Source: Paraburkholderia sp. BL23I1N1 | GTDB taxonomy: Bacteria > Pseudomonadota > Gammaproteobacteria > Burkholderiales > Burkholderiaceae | Assembly (NCBI RefSeq): GCF_003610295.1 | Contig: NZ_RAPV01000001.1 | Location: 5,022,001-5,086,000, forward strand | Length of the DNA stretch: 64,000 nucleotides | Direction of reading: 5' to 3' | Shown here: one piece after another, positions 37,230-48,088 of the stretch | Layout: every line of letters starts with the position of its first letter | How positions within the stretch are numbered: position 1 is the stretch's first letter | Notes under the pieces: generated by a model | Seen by the model: only the letters and a program-made list of their open reading frames with translations | Databases searched by the model: none | Told to the model about the DNA's origin: nothing | Made by a program: the position numbers and the translations under genes

Positions 37230-37868
37230 CGGATTGAATAGTGATGAACCGTTAGTGATTCCGGGAATGGAGCGAATGTTTTCCGCCTGCGTGAGCACCT
37301 GTCCAAGGCGCGCGCAAATTTTTCGTGCGGATGAATGAGGCACGTTTGCTGCTCTGGGCACCGCAGACACCCGTGAAGCATTGCATTGTCACCAAGCGGT
37401 GCAGGAGACAGGGTTGATGCTCGCTATGCGTCCGGAGATGTTATACCGGCCGGGCACTTTATGGAAACAGTGCAAAGGCATTGAGTGAGTTCAAATGCGG
37501 CATCGCTAAACCAGATCGGGAACGCGAATTGCGTCTTGAATGCTCCTCTGCCGGCGGCGTGTCAAGTCACGTCAGGCGGGATTGTGTGCCGATAACGTTC
37601 GACATTATTTTGTCGCAAATCTATGCCTTTCCTTCGATACTTCATATCGGGTCCTGCGGCTTTTTATTCAGGCCTTGCTATCGCTGCGACATCGCGACAG
37701 GATCACAGCAAGAAAGTCGGCGCCGATTAATTCGCAATGCGCATGGCGGTTGGGTGCTGTGAATCTGCCCGATACCATGCATCGGAAATAAACAAATAGC
37801 AGGCGCCGCGGAAATCACTATCTTTGATAGAGAGCGTTAACGATACGAGGGATACGAGGAGCTATCAA
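37230..37868. other. Intergenic region upstream of the DyP-encapsulin operon
   Basis: About 640 bases with no supported gene. The base composition is more AT-rich than the surroundings between about 37,590 and 37,830. It holds the promoters of the divergent DyP-encapsulin pair and of the DUF1269 gene. A plus-strand frame at 37481-37762 has no ribosome binding site and an improbable composition. Confidence 0.4.
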
Positions 37869-38321
37869 ATGGCACAACAGTTGATCGTCGCGGTTTTCGA
37901 CAGCGTTGACGTCGCCGAACGAGCGGGTCGCAATTTCAGGAATTTCGAGGAAAAGGACCTTGGTTTCAAGGTTGAGAGCGGCGTGCTGGTTCAAAAGGAC
38001 GCCACAGGTAAGCTGATCCTGCTCAATAAGCAAACCCGGCCGTTTTGGGGGACAGCGATCGGCGCGCTAACGGGCGGGTTGATCGGCATGCTCGGCGGAC
38101 CGGTAGGGGCGCTACTCGGCTTCACGATCGGGGCGAGCGGAGGACTGGCTGAGCATGCAATCAAAGACGCGCTCGATGACGACCTGGTCGCGTCGATATC
38201 CAGCAAACTGACGCCCAACCACGTTGCGTTCATCCTCGAGGCACAGGAGGCGTCGCCGTTTGAAGTCGACAATATCGTGCTCGGTTATGGCGGGAGCGTT
38301 TTTCGCAAACCGCTTGCCTGA
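37869..38321 (+). CDS. DUF1269 family membrane-associated protein
   Basis: A 150-residue protein starting MAQQLIVAVFDSVDVAERAG, with GAGGAG upstream. The centre is a glycine-rich hydrophobic hairpin (GTAIGALTGGLIGMLGGPVG ALLGFTIGASGGL) and the N- and C-terminal parts are soluble alpha-beta. This is the DUF1269 pattern. The function is not established; such proteins are often stress-induced. It is divergent from the DyP gene. Confidence 0.8.
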   Translation: MAQQLIVAVFDSVDVAERAGRNFRNFEEKDLGFKVESGVLVQKDATGKLILLNKQTRPFWGTAIGALTGGLIGMLGGPVGALLGFTIGASGGLAEHAIKDALDDDLVASISSKLTPNHVAFILEAQEASPFEVDNIVLGYGGSVFRKPLA

Positions 38322-38359
38322 TCAGCGCCAGAACGCACAGGTGCCGGGAAGTGTCACTG

Positions 38360-38503
38360 CTAGTGGTGCATGGCTGCAGTAACCAGAAGATGAAACGGCA
38401 GCACGAGGAGTGCCGTTCCGCCGACGCCGAGCAGCCACAATGCAACGAACCAGAGCAGGCCGTGGCGAAACGTCTTACGGGTATCGCGGCTTGTTGGTGA
38501 CAT
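38360..38503 (-). CDS. Small single- or double-span membrane protein
   Basis: A 47-residue frame starting MSPTSRDTRKTFRHGLLWFV, behind AGGAAAAATGCC. A basic N-terminus is followed by LLWFVALWLLGVGGTALLVLPFHLLVTAAM, one long hydrophobic stretch that could cross the membrane once or twice, and a C-terminal MHH. The layout recalls the small DUF2474/CydX-like proteins but a match cannot be claimed. A longer frame from 38572 exists without a better start. Confidence 0.5.
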   Translation of the reverse strand: MSPTSRDTRKTFRHGLLWFVALWLLGVGGTALLVLPFHLLVTAAMHH

Positions 38504-38593
38504 GGCATTTTTCCTCCCGGTGAGTGAGGCGGTTGTCCCGTGTGTCTGGTTCATTCTAGGCGAATGGGTCACCTGGATCTATCTAAAAGCAAA

Positions 38594-38636
38594 CGAGCGA
38601 GGCGCGGTGAAGAATCGGTCGTCACCGCGCCTCGCT
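38594..38636 (-). terminator. Rho-independent terminator of the porin/ABC transporter unit
   Basis: GAGCGAGGCGCGGTGA at 38594-38609 pairs perfectly over 16 bases with TCACCGCGCCTCGCTC at 38621-38636. On the minus strand the stem is followed by GTTTGCTTTTAGA, a T-rich tail. It lies about 70 bases after the porin stop codon. Confidence 0.8.
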
Positions 38637-38644
38637 CTGCTTTG

Positions 38645-38680
38645 GATGCTTTAGGTGCTTCAGATGCTTCAGCGCTTGAG
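38645..38680. repeat. Tandem 9-base repeat, four imperfect copies
   Basis: GATGCTTTA, GGTGCTTCA, GATGCTTCA and GCGCTTGAG run head to tail between the porin stop codon and its terminator. The unit is GATGCTTCA. It lies outside any coding region. Confidence 0.6.
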
Positions 38681-38703
38681 ATGCGTTATCCGTTCCAGAC
38701 GCT

Positions 38704-39780
38704 TCAGAACCGGTGTTGAATCCCCGCTGTTACACCTGCTTGCGTATCCGCCGCGCCGATCAGATCACGCGACAGGCTGACCGCCTTGTCATGCTTGGCC
38801 ATCGCGTAACCCCCCGACATATACAGCACCGTTCGCTTTGACAGCGCGTACTGCGCACGTAGCGAGAACAGCGTCGGATCGGCGTCGCTCGCGTCTTTGA
38901 TGTCCTGATGGTAGACCGCGGCAAACAGCGAGATAAACGGCGTCACGTCGTATTGACCGCCGAGCCAGTACATGTCGCTGCGCAACGTGGGCGTGGCGGT
39001 GTGAAAAGTGCGCCGATAGTTGCGGTACCCGGCCATCGCCTTCACCGAACCGAAGTCATAGCTCAAGCCTGCGTGAATGCCTTGAATGTAGTTGGTGGTA
39101 TCCGCGGGCGTCACGCTGTCGTTGGCACCGTTCTGCCGGTCGAAAGTGGCGACTACAGCGAACGGACCGGTCTCGTAGCCCAGACCGAAGTCGTACTTGG
39201 AGCTGGATTTCATGCTGCCAGGCACGTTGCCGAAGCCGTACATGGCGCCGAACTTGAAGCCGGAGTAGGTGCCGTCGTAGCGCACGGCGTTGGCCGAGCG
39301 CGAGAACAAACCGTCCTTACGTCCCCCCGTCGCGGTGGATGACGTCGCCCATGAGTAGTTTGGCGCGTAACCCATCGGGTCGAACTGCAGCATGTAGTCA
39401 TAGGTGGTCGTGAAATTACGGCCAAGCGTGATCTGCCCGAAGCGGTTTTTCAGGCCGATCGTGGCACGGCGATCGAAGATCGCGCCGGGGCCGTCGTCGA
39501 ACTGGCCGTTTGCGATGTTGATGCCGCTCTCCAACTGGAAGACGGCCTTCAACCCGCCGCCGAGGTCCTCGACGCCGCGCAGGCCCCAGCGCGAGGTGTT
39601 CTTGCCGCCCGAGACGAGCCGCGCAGCGCCACCGTCTTTGCTCGCGTGGTTCACGTATTCGACGCCTGCGTCGACGATCCCGTACAAGGTCACGCTCGAT
39701 TGCGCATGCGCTGTTGTTGCCAATCCGGCGAGGCTGGCGCACGTCACGCCGAGGGTCGCCTTCGTCATACTCCACTTCAT
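38704..39780 (-). CDS. Gram-negative trimeric porin
   Basis: A 358-residue outer membrane porin of the Burkholderia OpcP/Omp type. A signal peptide of about 26 residues ends TTAHAQ. The mature part starts SSVTLYGIVDAGVEYVNHAS and the protein ends GVTAGIQHRF, with the C-terminal Phe needed for outer membrane assembly. The L3 constriction-loop region around FDPMGYAPNYS is present. It follows the ABC ATPase on the same strand with an 87-base gap, so it may provide outer membrane passage for the same substrate. Confidence 0.9.
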   Translation of the reverse strand: MKWSMTKATLGVTCASLAGLATTAHAQSSVTLYGIVDAGVEYVNHASKDGGAARLVSGGKNTSRWGLRGVEDLGGGLKAVFQLESGINIANGQFDDGPGAIFDRRATIGLKNRFGQITLGRNFTTTYDYMLQFDPMGYAPNYSWATSSTATGGRKDGLFSRSANAVRYDGTYSGFKFGAMYGFGNVPGSMKSSSKYDFGLGYETGPFAVVATFDRQNGANDSVTPADTTNYIQGIHAGLSYDFGSVKAMAGYRNYRRTFHTATPTLRSDMYWLGGQYDVTPFISLFAAVYHQDIKDASDADPTLFSLRAQYALSKRTVLYMSGGYAMAKHDKAVSLSRDLIGAADTQAGVTAGIQHRF

Positions 39781-39867
39781 CAACAGTCTCCTGTGGTTGG
39801 TTTTTTCACTTCGGATGGGAATGTGGTGCTGCTCGCTTCGACACGCATCAACACGCTTCAATGCGCC

Positions 39868-40928
<1,061 letters not shown>

Positions 40929-40936
<8 letters not shown>

Positions 40937-42698
40937 GCAATTTCACTCCGAAGCGCAGGGCGACGCCAAGTCCGACGCCGACCATTGCGATGTTGATGAC
41001 AGAAAGCGCCGCGACCTGATCGACCGCGCCGGTCGCCCACAGCGACACCAGCAGCGCGCCGATCACTTCCGTGCCGGGTGAGAGCAGATAGACCGCGGTC
41101 GAGTATTCGCGCTCGAAGATCATGAAAATCAGGAGCCACGCCGCGAGCAGGCCGAAGCGCACGAGCGGCAGCGTGACGTCGAGACTGACGCGCGCCCGCG
41201 TGCCGCCTACGCTGCGTCCCGCTTCTTCGAGTTCCGGCCCGACTTGCAGCAGCGCGCTTTGAATCAGGCGCATGCCGTACGCGAGCCACACGACCGTGTA
41301 GGCGATCCAGATGCTCCACATGGAGTTCTTCAGTTCCTTCAGGCCGGGCACGAAGAGAAAGATCCACAGGAAGGCAAGACCGGCGAGCAACCCAGGCACC
41401 GCACGCGGCAGCAGCACGAGGTAGTCGAGCAGACGCGTCGCCCAGTCGTTGCGGCGATGGCCCGCAAATGCGACCAGCGAATAGAAGCCCACGGCAAGCG
41501 CTCCGCCAATCACGCCAATGCCGAGCGTGTTGAGAATCGCGCGGACCAGGTTGTCCTGCTCGAAGAGTTCGGTGAAATTGGCGAGCGTCAGCACGTCGGC
41601 CAGATTCACGCCTTCGCCCCAGTTCGTGACGAACGCGCGCAGCGTGATGCCGGAGAGCGGCACGAACACCGTGAGCAGCAGCCACAACGCGACGATCGCG
41701 AGCGCCACCCGGCGCCATGCGCCGAGCGGCAACACGGTCTGACGTCCCGCTTTACCCTTGACCGTGACGAAGCGGTTCGCGCTCTTCAGCAAGCGTCGTT
41801 GCAGCAGCACCAGCGGGAACGTGATCGCGACGATGCACACGGCGACCGCGGCCATCAGGTGATACGAAGGCACGCCGAGCTTGTTGGTGAGCTTGTACAA
41901 ATACGTCGCCAGCACGAGGTGACCTTCAGGGTCGCCGAGCACGAGTGGCAGGCCGAACACCTCGAAGCCGAGGAAGAACACCAGTACGCCCGCGAACAGC
42001 AGGGCGGGCAGCGTCATCGGCAGGCTGACATCGAGGGCGACACGGAACGGCCGCGCACCGGCAACGCGGGCCGCTTCCTCGACATCGGAGCCGAGATTGC
42101 GCAGCGCCGCCGACGAATACAGGTAGACGTGCGGCACATGCGTGAGTCCGACGATGATCGTGATCGCGAGAATCGAGTACACGCTCCATGGCGCTTCGGC
42201 GGCGCCGAACAGGGTCTTCCACCAGACCGAGTAGAAGCCGACCGGGCCGGCTGCGACTACGTAGCCGAACGCGAGCACCATCGGTGAAACGAATACGGGA
42301 GTGAGCAGCAGGGGTTCGAGCCAGCGGCGGCCGGGCATGTCAGTGCGCACCATCAGGAACGCGAGAATGCCGCCGAGCGGGATCGAGATGAACAGCATCC
42401 CGCCCGCGATGATGAAAGAGTTCTTCAGCGCGGACCAGAAATCGGGGTCGCTGAAAATGAATTCGAAGCCCGCCAGTCCCAGCGTGCGCTTCGCGTCGAA
42501 AAACGGCGCGTTCAACACGCTCTGGAAAAGAATGAAACCGAGCGGCAGCGCCACCGCGACGGTCAGCACCGCGACGACGAGCCAGCGCAGCAGCCCCGCA
42601 AACGGCTGCAGACCGCCGCGCGGCAGCGCGCCTATCGTGCCGCCGCCGGCCGCGCGTGGTGGTGCATCGCGGTGTCCGGTTGCGCTAGTGGAAAGCAT
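40929..42698 (-). CDS. Fused two-domain ABC transporter permease (ferric iron/sugar phosphate type)
   Basis: A 589-residue permease with two binding-protein-dependent transport domains in one chain, as in FbpB/AfuB. The two coupling-loop signatures are EEAARVAGARPFRVALDVSLP and EEAGRSVGGTRARVSLDVTLP, each followed by membrane spans. The ATG is at 42698. It lies between the binding protein and the ATPase. The family transports Fe3+, hexose phosphates or aminoethylphosphonate; nothing in the permease tells which. Confidence 0.88.
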
Positions 42699-42797
42699 GA
42701 GTGTCCCCCTGCAGCGTGAAGCCGCATATCGACAGGTAATGAGGAAAGGCGTGACGTCCGCGCGTTTCAGCGCAGACGCCGTCAGGTCAGTCGAGGC

Positions 42798-43886
42798 TTA
42801 GCGCTTGATCGACTGTTGCCATTGCTTGAGGAATTCAAGCCGCTTGGACTGGTCGAGATAGACCAGCAGACCGGCGCCGATCGGGATCGGCTTGAGCGAA
42901 TCGCCGAGCTGTTTCGTGAGACCCGCCATCGACGTTTCACCGTCGACGTCCGCGCGAATCGAGAACAGGCTGGCCTGGTTCGCGAGCAAGGTCTGACCGC
43001 GTTGCGACAGCAGGTAATCGACCCACAGCTTCGCGGCGTTCGGGCTTTGCGCCTTCTTCGAAATCGTCACGAGGCGGCTCACCACCAGCGTGTAGTCCTT
43101 CGGATAGACGTAACCGATCGATGGGTCTTTCTTCGCTTTGCTGAGCGCGTACGAACCGAGAATGTTGTAGCCGATCAGGTTTTCACCCGACGAAATGCGC
43201 TCCATCATCGCGCCGGTACTCGATTGCAGTTTCGGGCCGGTTGCGCCCATGGCTTTCACGAGGTCCCACGTGACCTGCGGATTGACGCGCACGTCTTGCG
43301 TCAGATAGTTGAAGCCGACGCCGGATTTTTCGATGTCGTACGTCGTCACCTTGCCTTTGAACTGTTCGGCCCTGGTTTGCAGCAGTTTGATCAGGTCCGC
43401 GCGCGTTTGCGGCACTTCGCCTGCGGCTAGGAGACGCTTGTTGTAGACAATCGCAAGCGGCTCGTAGGTGGTGCCGTACGCCTGCTTCTGATACTGCGCC
43501 CATTGCGGCAACTGCTTCGACTCGGGCGATTCGTAAGTGGCCATCAGGCCGTCGTTCACGAGCTTGACCTGCAAGTCCATCGCCGAGCTCCACAGCACGT
43601 CCGCGCTCGTGCTGCTGGCCGCGTTTTCGCTGATGAAGCGGTTGTACAGCTCGGTGCTGTTCATGTCGTTGTACTCGACCTTGATGCCGTACAGGCTTTC
43701 AAAATCCTTGATGAGCGGACGCACGAGGGCGGTGTCCGTGACCGAATAAACGATCAGTTTGCCTTCCCTCTTTGCCCCGTCGACAGTGGCCTGATAGTCG
43801 CTCGGATAACCGGACGGGAAGGCCGCCCATGCTGAGTTTGCGGCGAATGCAACGGCTACGGCGAGATACTTCAAAGAGATTTGCAC
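42798..43886 (-). CDS. ABC transporter periplasmic binding protein (AfuA/FbpA-like)
   Basis: A 362-residue protein with a signal peptide ending NSAWAAF. The mature part starts GYPSDYQATVDGAKREGKLI, followed by VYSVTD, the usual opening strand of ferric/anion-binding proteins, and has DVLWSSAMDLQVKLVNDG and YEPLAIVYNKR. There is no clear paired-tyrosine iron site, so an organic phosphate or sugar-acid ligand is as likely as iron. It is divergent from a two-component system that probably controls it. Confidence 0.87.
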   Translation of the reverse strand: MQISLKYLAVAVAFAANSAWAAFPSGYPSDYQATVDGAKREGKLIVYSVTDTALVRPLIKDFESLYGIKVEYNDMNSTELYNRFISENAASSTSADVLWSSAMDLQVKLVNDGLMATYESPESKQLPQWAQYQKQAYGTTYEPLAIVYNKRLLAAGEVPQTRADLIKLLQTRAEQFKGKVTTYDIEKSGVGFNYLTQDVRVNPQVTWDLVKAMGATGPKLQSSTGAMMERISSGENLIGYNILGSYALSKAKKDPSIGYVYPKDYTLVVSRLVTISKKAQSPNAAKLWVDYLLSQRGQTLLANQASLFSIRADVDGETSMAGLTKQLGDSLKPIPIGAGLLVYLDQSKRLEFLKQWQQSIKR

Positions 43887-44025
43887 GTCTTCCTCCAGAA
43901 AACATTGTGGTTGTTTTGTGTAGGTGAATAGTAAGAGACGCGTACTTTCTGAATGCTTTCAATTTTCGAAAGAAATGCGTCACAATGGTCGAATTCGCCT
44001 CATGGATTTCCCTGGGATTCTGTTT

Positions 44026-44697
44026 ATGCGTGTGCTGCTCGTCGAAGACAATCCAATCCTTTCCCGCTCGCTAACCGACGTGCTGACCAGCGCGAAACTC
44101 ACTGTCGATTGCATGCATGACGGCGAATCCGCCGACTACGTTCTGAGGACGCAAGACTACGCAATGGTGATTCTCGACATCGGTTTGCCGAAACTCGACG
44201 GCCTTGAAGTTTTGCGCCGTCTGCGCGCGCGCCGCAACGCGGTGCCGGTATTGATGCTGACCGCGCATGGTTCTGTGGAAGAGCGCGTGCGCGGCCTCGA
44301 TCTCGGCGCCGACGATTACCTTGCCAAGCCCTTTGCGCTCACCGAACTCGAAGCGCGTGCGCGGGCTCTGCTGCGCCGCAGTCATGGCCAGGAGCCGCTA
44401 CACGCGCAGTGCGGCAGGCTGCTTTACGACAGCGTCGACCGCGGCTTCACGCTCGACGGCGAGCCGCTTGCCTTGACCCCGCGCGAGCGGTCGGTGCTCG
44501 AGGTGCTGATCCTGCGCAACGGCCGCGCGATCAACAAGGACACGCTCTCGGAGAAAATTTTTGGGCTCGACGAATCGGTGAATGCCGATGCCATCGAAAT
44601 CTACGTGCACCGCTTGCGCAAGAAGCTTGAGCGCAGTTCCGTCGGCATCGTGACGCTGCGCGGGCTCGGCTATCTGCTGGAAGCGAAAGGCGCATGA
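44026..44697 (+). CDS. OmpR-family response regulator (TctD-like)
   Basis: A 223-residue response regulator. The receiver domain starts MRVLLVEDNPILSRSLTDVL, the phosphoacceptor Asp is in VILDIGLPKLDG, and the conserved Lys is in GADDYLAKPF. The C-terminal winged helix includes LTPRERSVLEVL and VHRLRKKLERS. The long upstream extension to 43924 would overlap the promoter region. It is translationally coupled to the sensor kinase (ATGA) and divergent from the binding protein gene, which is the arrangement of TctDE-type systems that induce an importer. Confidence 0.92.
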   Translation: MRVLLVEDNPILSRSLTDVLTSAKLTVDCMHDGESADYVLRTQDYAMVILDIGLPKLDGLEVLRRLRARRNAVPVLMLTAHGSVEERVRGLDLGADDYLAKPFALTELEARARALLRRSHGQEPLHAQCGRLLYDSVDRGFTLDGEPLALTPRERSVLEVLILRNGRAINKDTLSEKIFGLDESVNADAIEIYVHRLRKKLERSSVGIVTLRGLGYLLEAKGA

Positions 44698-46112
44698 CTC
44701 GGCCGAATCTGCGCGTGCGCGTCGCGCTCTGGTTGTTGTTGCCGCTGCTTCTGCTGCTCGCCTTCGACGCCTGGCTTACGTATCAACGCGCTATGAACGC
44801 GGCGCACGCGGCTTTCGATCGCACGCTGGAGTTTTCGCTGCGCTCGATACGCGACGGCATCCATTTGCGCGATGGTCAGATCGAAGTCGATCTGCCGTAT
44901 CTGGCGCTGGAGATGTTCGAATCGAACGGCGGCGGCAACATCTACTACCAGATTCGCGAGGAGGGTGGCCGGGTGGTGACCGGCTATCCGGATCTACCGT
45001 CAGGCACGGAGGCGCTTGCGGAGCCCTACAGCGTGCAGTTTTACGACGACGTGTTTCGCGAGCGGCCGTTACGCATCGCCATGCTGCGATTGCCGGTCCA
45101 TGACGTGCCGTCGGCGCAGACGCGCGTGGTGCTGGTGCGGGTCGGCGAAACGATCGAGCAGCGCCAGGCGTTGGCGCGCGAGATTCTGACCGGCTCGTTG
45201 CAGCAGGAATGCCTGCTGGTGGTGCTCGCGCTCGGCATTGTGTGGCTGGGCGTTGCGCGCGGCTTGCGGCCGCTGAACCGCTTGTCGGCCAAGGTCGCTG
45301 CACGCGCCGAAGACGATCCGACGCCGCTCGATACGGTCGGCCTGCCGAGCGAAGTCGCGCCGCTGGTGGATTCGATCAATCAGTACATCGGCCGCACGCA
45401 GTTGATGCAGTCGTCGCGCCGGCGATTTTTTAACGACGCCGCGCATCAGTTGAAGACACCGCTTGCCGTCATTCAGGCGGAGTCTGAACTCGCGCTGCGC
45501 GATATCGACGGTGGTGAGGAGGCCTCGAATGGTAATCGCCGGCAAGGCGTGCATTTGCGGCGGTTGAACCGCGCGGTGCAGCAGGCGGTGCGTATCGTGC
45601 AGCAATTGCTGTCGCTCTCGCGGCTCGATGCGGACAGCGGTTACACGATCAGGCATGCCGCCGTGCCGCTGCACAAAGTGGCGCGCAGCGTGACGCTCGA
45701 CTGGTCGCCGGTAGCGCGCTCGCGAGGTATCGATCTCGGTTTTGAACAGGATGTGCGCATCGACGTGACGGGCCAGACCGATCTGCTCGCGGAACTGGTC
45801 GGCAATCTGATCGACAACGCCATTCGTTATTCTGGCGATGGGGCGGTGATTACCGTACGCGTTGCATGCGAAGGCGAGCAAGCGCTGCTGCAGGTGATCG
45901 ACAACGGGCCGGGGATAACCGCAGGTGAACGCGACGCCGTGTTCGAGCGTTTCTATCGCAGCGAAGCGACACAGGCGGTGGAGGGGAGCGGGCTGGGTTT
46001 GTCGATCGTGCGGGAAATCGCGCGTGTTCATGGCGCGTTGATTGCGTTGAGCGATGCGCCGGGCGGTGGTCTTGTGGTCAGCGTACTGTTTCCGCCGTTG
46101 AAAGCCGCGTGA
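44694..46112 (+). CDS. Sensor histidine kinase (TctE-like)
   Basis: A 472-residue membrane kinase. A first membrane span lies at about residues 7-28 and a second at about 175-190, with a periplasmic TctE-type sensor domain between them. The His box is DAAHQLKTPLAVIQAE, the N box LVGNLIDNAIRYS, and G boxes VIDNGPGITAGERD and GSGLGLSIVREI are intact. Its start overlaps the regulator stop by four bases. The likely inducer is the substrate of the adjacent importer. Confidence 0.92.
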   Translation: MTRPNLRVRVALWLLLPLLLLLAFDAWLTYQRAMNAAHAAFDRTLEFSLRSIRDGIHLRDGQIEVDLPYLALEMFESNGGGNIYYQIREEGGRVVTGYPDLPSGTEALAEPYSVQFYDDVFRERPLRIAMLRLPVHDVPSAQTRVVLVRVGETIEQRQALAREILTGSLQQECLLVVLALGIVWLGVARGLRPLNRLSAKVAARAEDDPTPLDTVGLPSEVAPLVDSINQYIGRTQLMQSSRRRFFNDAAHQLKTPLAVIQAESELALRDIDGGEEASNGNRRQGVHLRRLNRAVQQAVRIVQQLLSLSRLDADSGYTIRHAAVPLHKVARSVTLDWSPVARSRGIDLGFEQDVRIDVTGQTDLLAELVGNLIDNAIRYSGDGAVITVRVACEGEQALLQVIDNGPGITAGERDAVFERFYRSEATQAVEGSGLGLSIVREIARVHGALIALSDAPGGGLVVSVLFPPLKAA

Positions 46113-46156
46113 CCTCCACGCAGCAATCACACCGCGCTCATGCTGCAGCCGCAACG

Positions 46157-47308
46157 CTACGCACGAATAGTAAAGCTCCGCGCGTAAGCCTCGGATACCG
46201 TGTCGTGACCCCACACCTTACCGTCGATTAGCACTTGAGAATGTTCATCGCCCGGTACCGCAACGCCGACGCGTGCGGCGGCCTCGCGATACAACTGCGT
46301 CTGATTGATTCGCGCCGCGATTTCCGCGTAGTCCGCGCGTGCGTCGATCATGCCCCAGCGTTCGAACTGCGTGAGGAACCAGGCGCCGTCGGCGGCGCGC
46401 GGGTAGTTCACCGTTCCGTTGTCGAAGAAGCGCACGGGTAGTCCACCCGGCGCCGAGGCGGCGATGTCGTTGCCGAATCGCGCGGCGATCAGGGCTTCAT
46501 CGATACCAATGAATTCGGGTCGCGCGAGCCAGCGAGCAATCTCTTCGCGATGTCCCGCGCCATCGAGCCAACGGCACGCTTCGAGCATCGTCTGCACGAG
46601 GGCGCGCGCGGCATTCGGATTCGCACTGACAAAATCGCGCCGGCAGGCCAGCACTTTCTCGGGATGATCGGGCCACACCTCGCTCGTAAAAGCGATCGTT
46701 CTGCCGACGCCGTTCGCTTCCGCCATCGCGTTCCACGGTTCGCCGACGCAGAGGCCGTCGAGCTTGTCTTCGGAGAGCGCGGCGACCATTTGCGGCGGCG
46801 GAATCACGACACTCTCGATATCGCGCAACGGATGCACACCTTGCGACGCGAGCCAGTAGGACAGCCACATCGCGTGAGTGCCGGTGGGGAAAGTCTGCGC
46901 GAACACCGGCTTACGGCCGAGCGTCGCCAACGCATTGGGCAAGGTGCCGTGTTCGGCGAGAGCATCGGCGAGACGGTTTGACAGCGTGAACGCCTGGCCG
47001 TTGCGATTGAGCACCATCAGCACGGCCATATCCGATTGCGGACCGCCCAGGCCGAGTTGCACGCCGTAGACGAGACCGTAGAGCACATGCGCCGCGTCCA
47101 GATCGCCCGACAGCAGTTTGTCGCGCACGGCGGCCCATGACGGCTGCCGGCACAACTCCAGCGTCAATCCATGGGCGTGGCCGAATTCGAGCAGCTTGGC
47201 GGCGACGAGCGGCGCGGCATCGGACAGTGCGACGAAACCGAGCCGAAGATGGGTTTTCTCGAGCGGCGCGGACGCGGACGTTGGGGCGAGCGGGGCGGAA
47301 GAGTTCAT
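46157..47308 (-). CDS. nasS: Nitrate/nitrite sensor NasS-like protein
   Basis: A 383-residue protein of the NrtA/CmpA/NasS family. LRLGFVALSDAAPLVAAKLL, the LLSGDLDAAHVLYGLVYGV segment and FPTGTHAMWLSYWLAS are the landmarks. It lacks a signal peptide, so it is a cytoplasmic sensor rather than a transport protein. In the NasS-NasT pair NasS holds NasT inactive without nitrate. It starts 10 bases after the nasT stop. No nitrate assimilation genes are in the window. Confidence 0.88.
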   Translation of the reverse strand: MNSSAPLAPTSASAPLEKTHLRLGFVALSDAAPLVAAKLLEFGHAHGLTLELCRQPSWAAVRDKLLSGDLDAAHVLYGLVYGVQLGLGGPQSDMAVLMVLNRNGQAFTLSNRLADALAEHGTLPNALATLGRKPVFAQTFPTGTHAMWLSYWLASQGVHPLRDIESVVIPPPQMVAALSEDKLDGLCVGEPWNAMAEANGVGRTIAFTSEVWPDHPEKVLACRRDFVSANPNAARALVQTMLEACRWLDGAGHREEIARWLARPEFIGIDEALIAARFGNDIAASAPGGLPVRFFDNGTVNYPRAADGAWFLTQFERWGMIDARADYAEIAARINQTQLYREAAARVGVAVPGDEHSQVLIDGKVWGHDTVSEAYARSFTIRA

Positions 47309-47318
47309 GAGCGGCGCT

Positions 47319-47894
47319 TCATTTGAGCGAATCCGCCGACGCGATGATGGCGCGCGCGACGTCGGCGAGTTTGATGCCCTGGTTCATGGCGCGCTTGCGC
47401 AGGATGGCGTACGCAGTGTGTTCGGTGATCTTCTGTTGATCCATCAGCAGGCGCTTGGCGCGATCGATCAGCTTGCGTTCGGTGAGTTCGGTCTCGACTT
47501 GCGCGAGGCGTTCGCGCAACTGCGACTCCTGCGCAAACCGTGCGAGCGCAACTTCGAGAATCGGTGCGAGCCGTTCCGTGGCGAGACCCTCGACGAGGTA
47601 GGCCGTGACGCCTGCGCCGACCGCGTCGCGGATCAATTGCTGGTTTGCGTCGTGACTGAACATCAACACCGGACGCGGCGCGGTGGCGTTCATGACCGCG
47701 AGTTGTTCGAGCGTGTCGCGCGACGGCGATTCCGTATCGATGATGATGACGTCCGGCCGTTCGCTCCGAACCACGCTGTGCAGCGCTTGCGGCGTCGCGG
47801 TGCCGGCCAGCATCTCGTAGCCGAGCCGCGCGAGGGCATCGCGCAGATCGCCAATGGGCTTATCGGTATCGGTGACGAGGAGAACACGCAGCAT
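47319..47894 (-). CDS. nasT: ANTAR-domain antitermination regulator NasT
   Basis: A 191-residue protein with a receiver-like N-terminus (VLLVTDTDKPIGDLRDALAR, IIIDTESPSRDTLEQL) and a C-terminal ANTAR domain, ELTERKLIDRAKRLLMDQQKITEHTAYAILRKRAM. NasT binds a two-hairpin element in the leader of nas mRNA and prevents termination once released from NasS. It precedes nasS with the usual spacing. The targets are outside this window. Confidence 0.9.
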   Translation of the reverse strand: MLRVLLVTDTDKPIGDLRDALARLGYEMLAGTATPQALHSVVRSERPDVIIIDTESPSRDTLEQLAVMNATAPRPVLMFSHDANQQLIRDAVGAGVTAYLVEGLATERLAPILEVALARFAQESQLRERLAQVETELTERKLIDRAKRLLMDQQKITEHTAYAILRKRAMNQGIKLADVARAIIASADSLK

Positions 47895-48088
47895 GGAGTG
47901 TGATTGAGCGACGGCTGGATACCATTAAAGCAACAGGTATGCCAGACGACGAGCGCTGCGATAAAACGAGCGCAATCACGAGCTTGCGAACGGGTCAGGC
48001 AACGGTGCCCGCACCGGCGCGGGGCATGCGGGCGACATGCACCGAAGCGGCGCGTGGCGCCATTCAGGCAGCGCGCGGCGCCATCCAT

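Noticed and set aside
37481..37762. Plus-strand frame of 93 codons upstream of the DUF1269 gene
   Set aside because: No ribosome binding site, odd cysteine-rich composition and no family; treated as noncoding.
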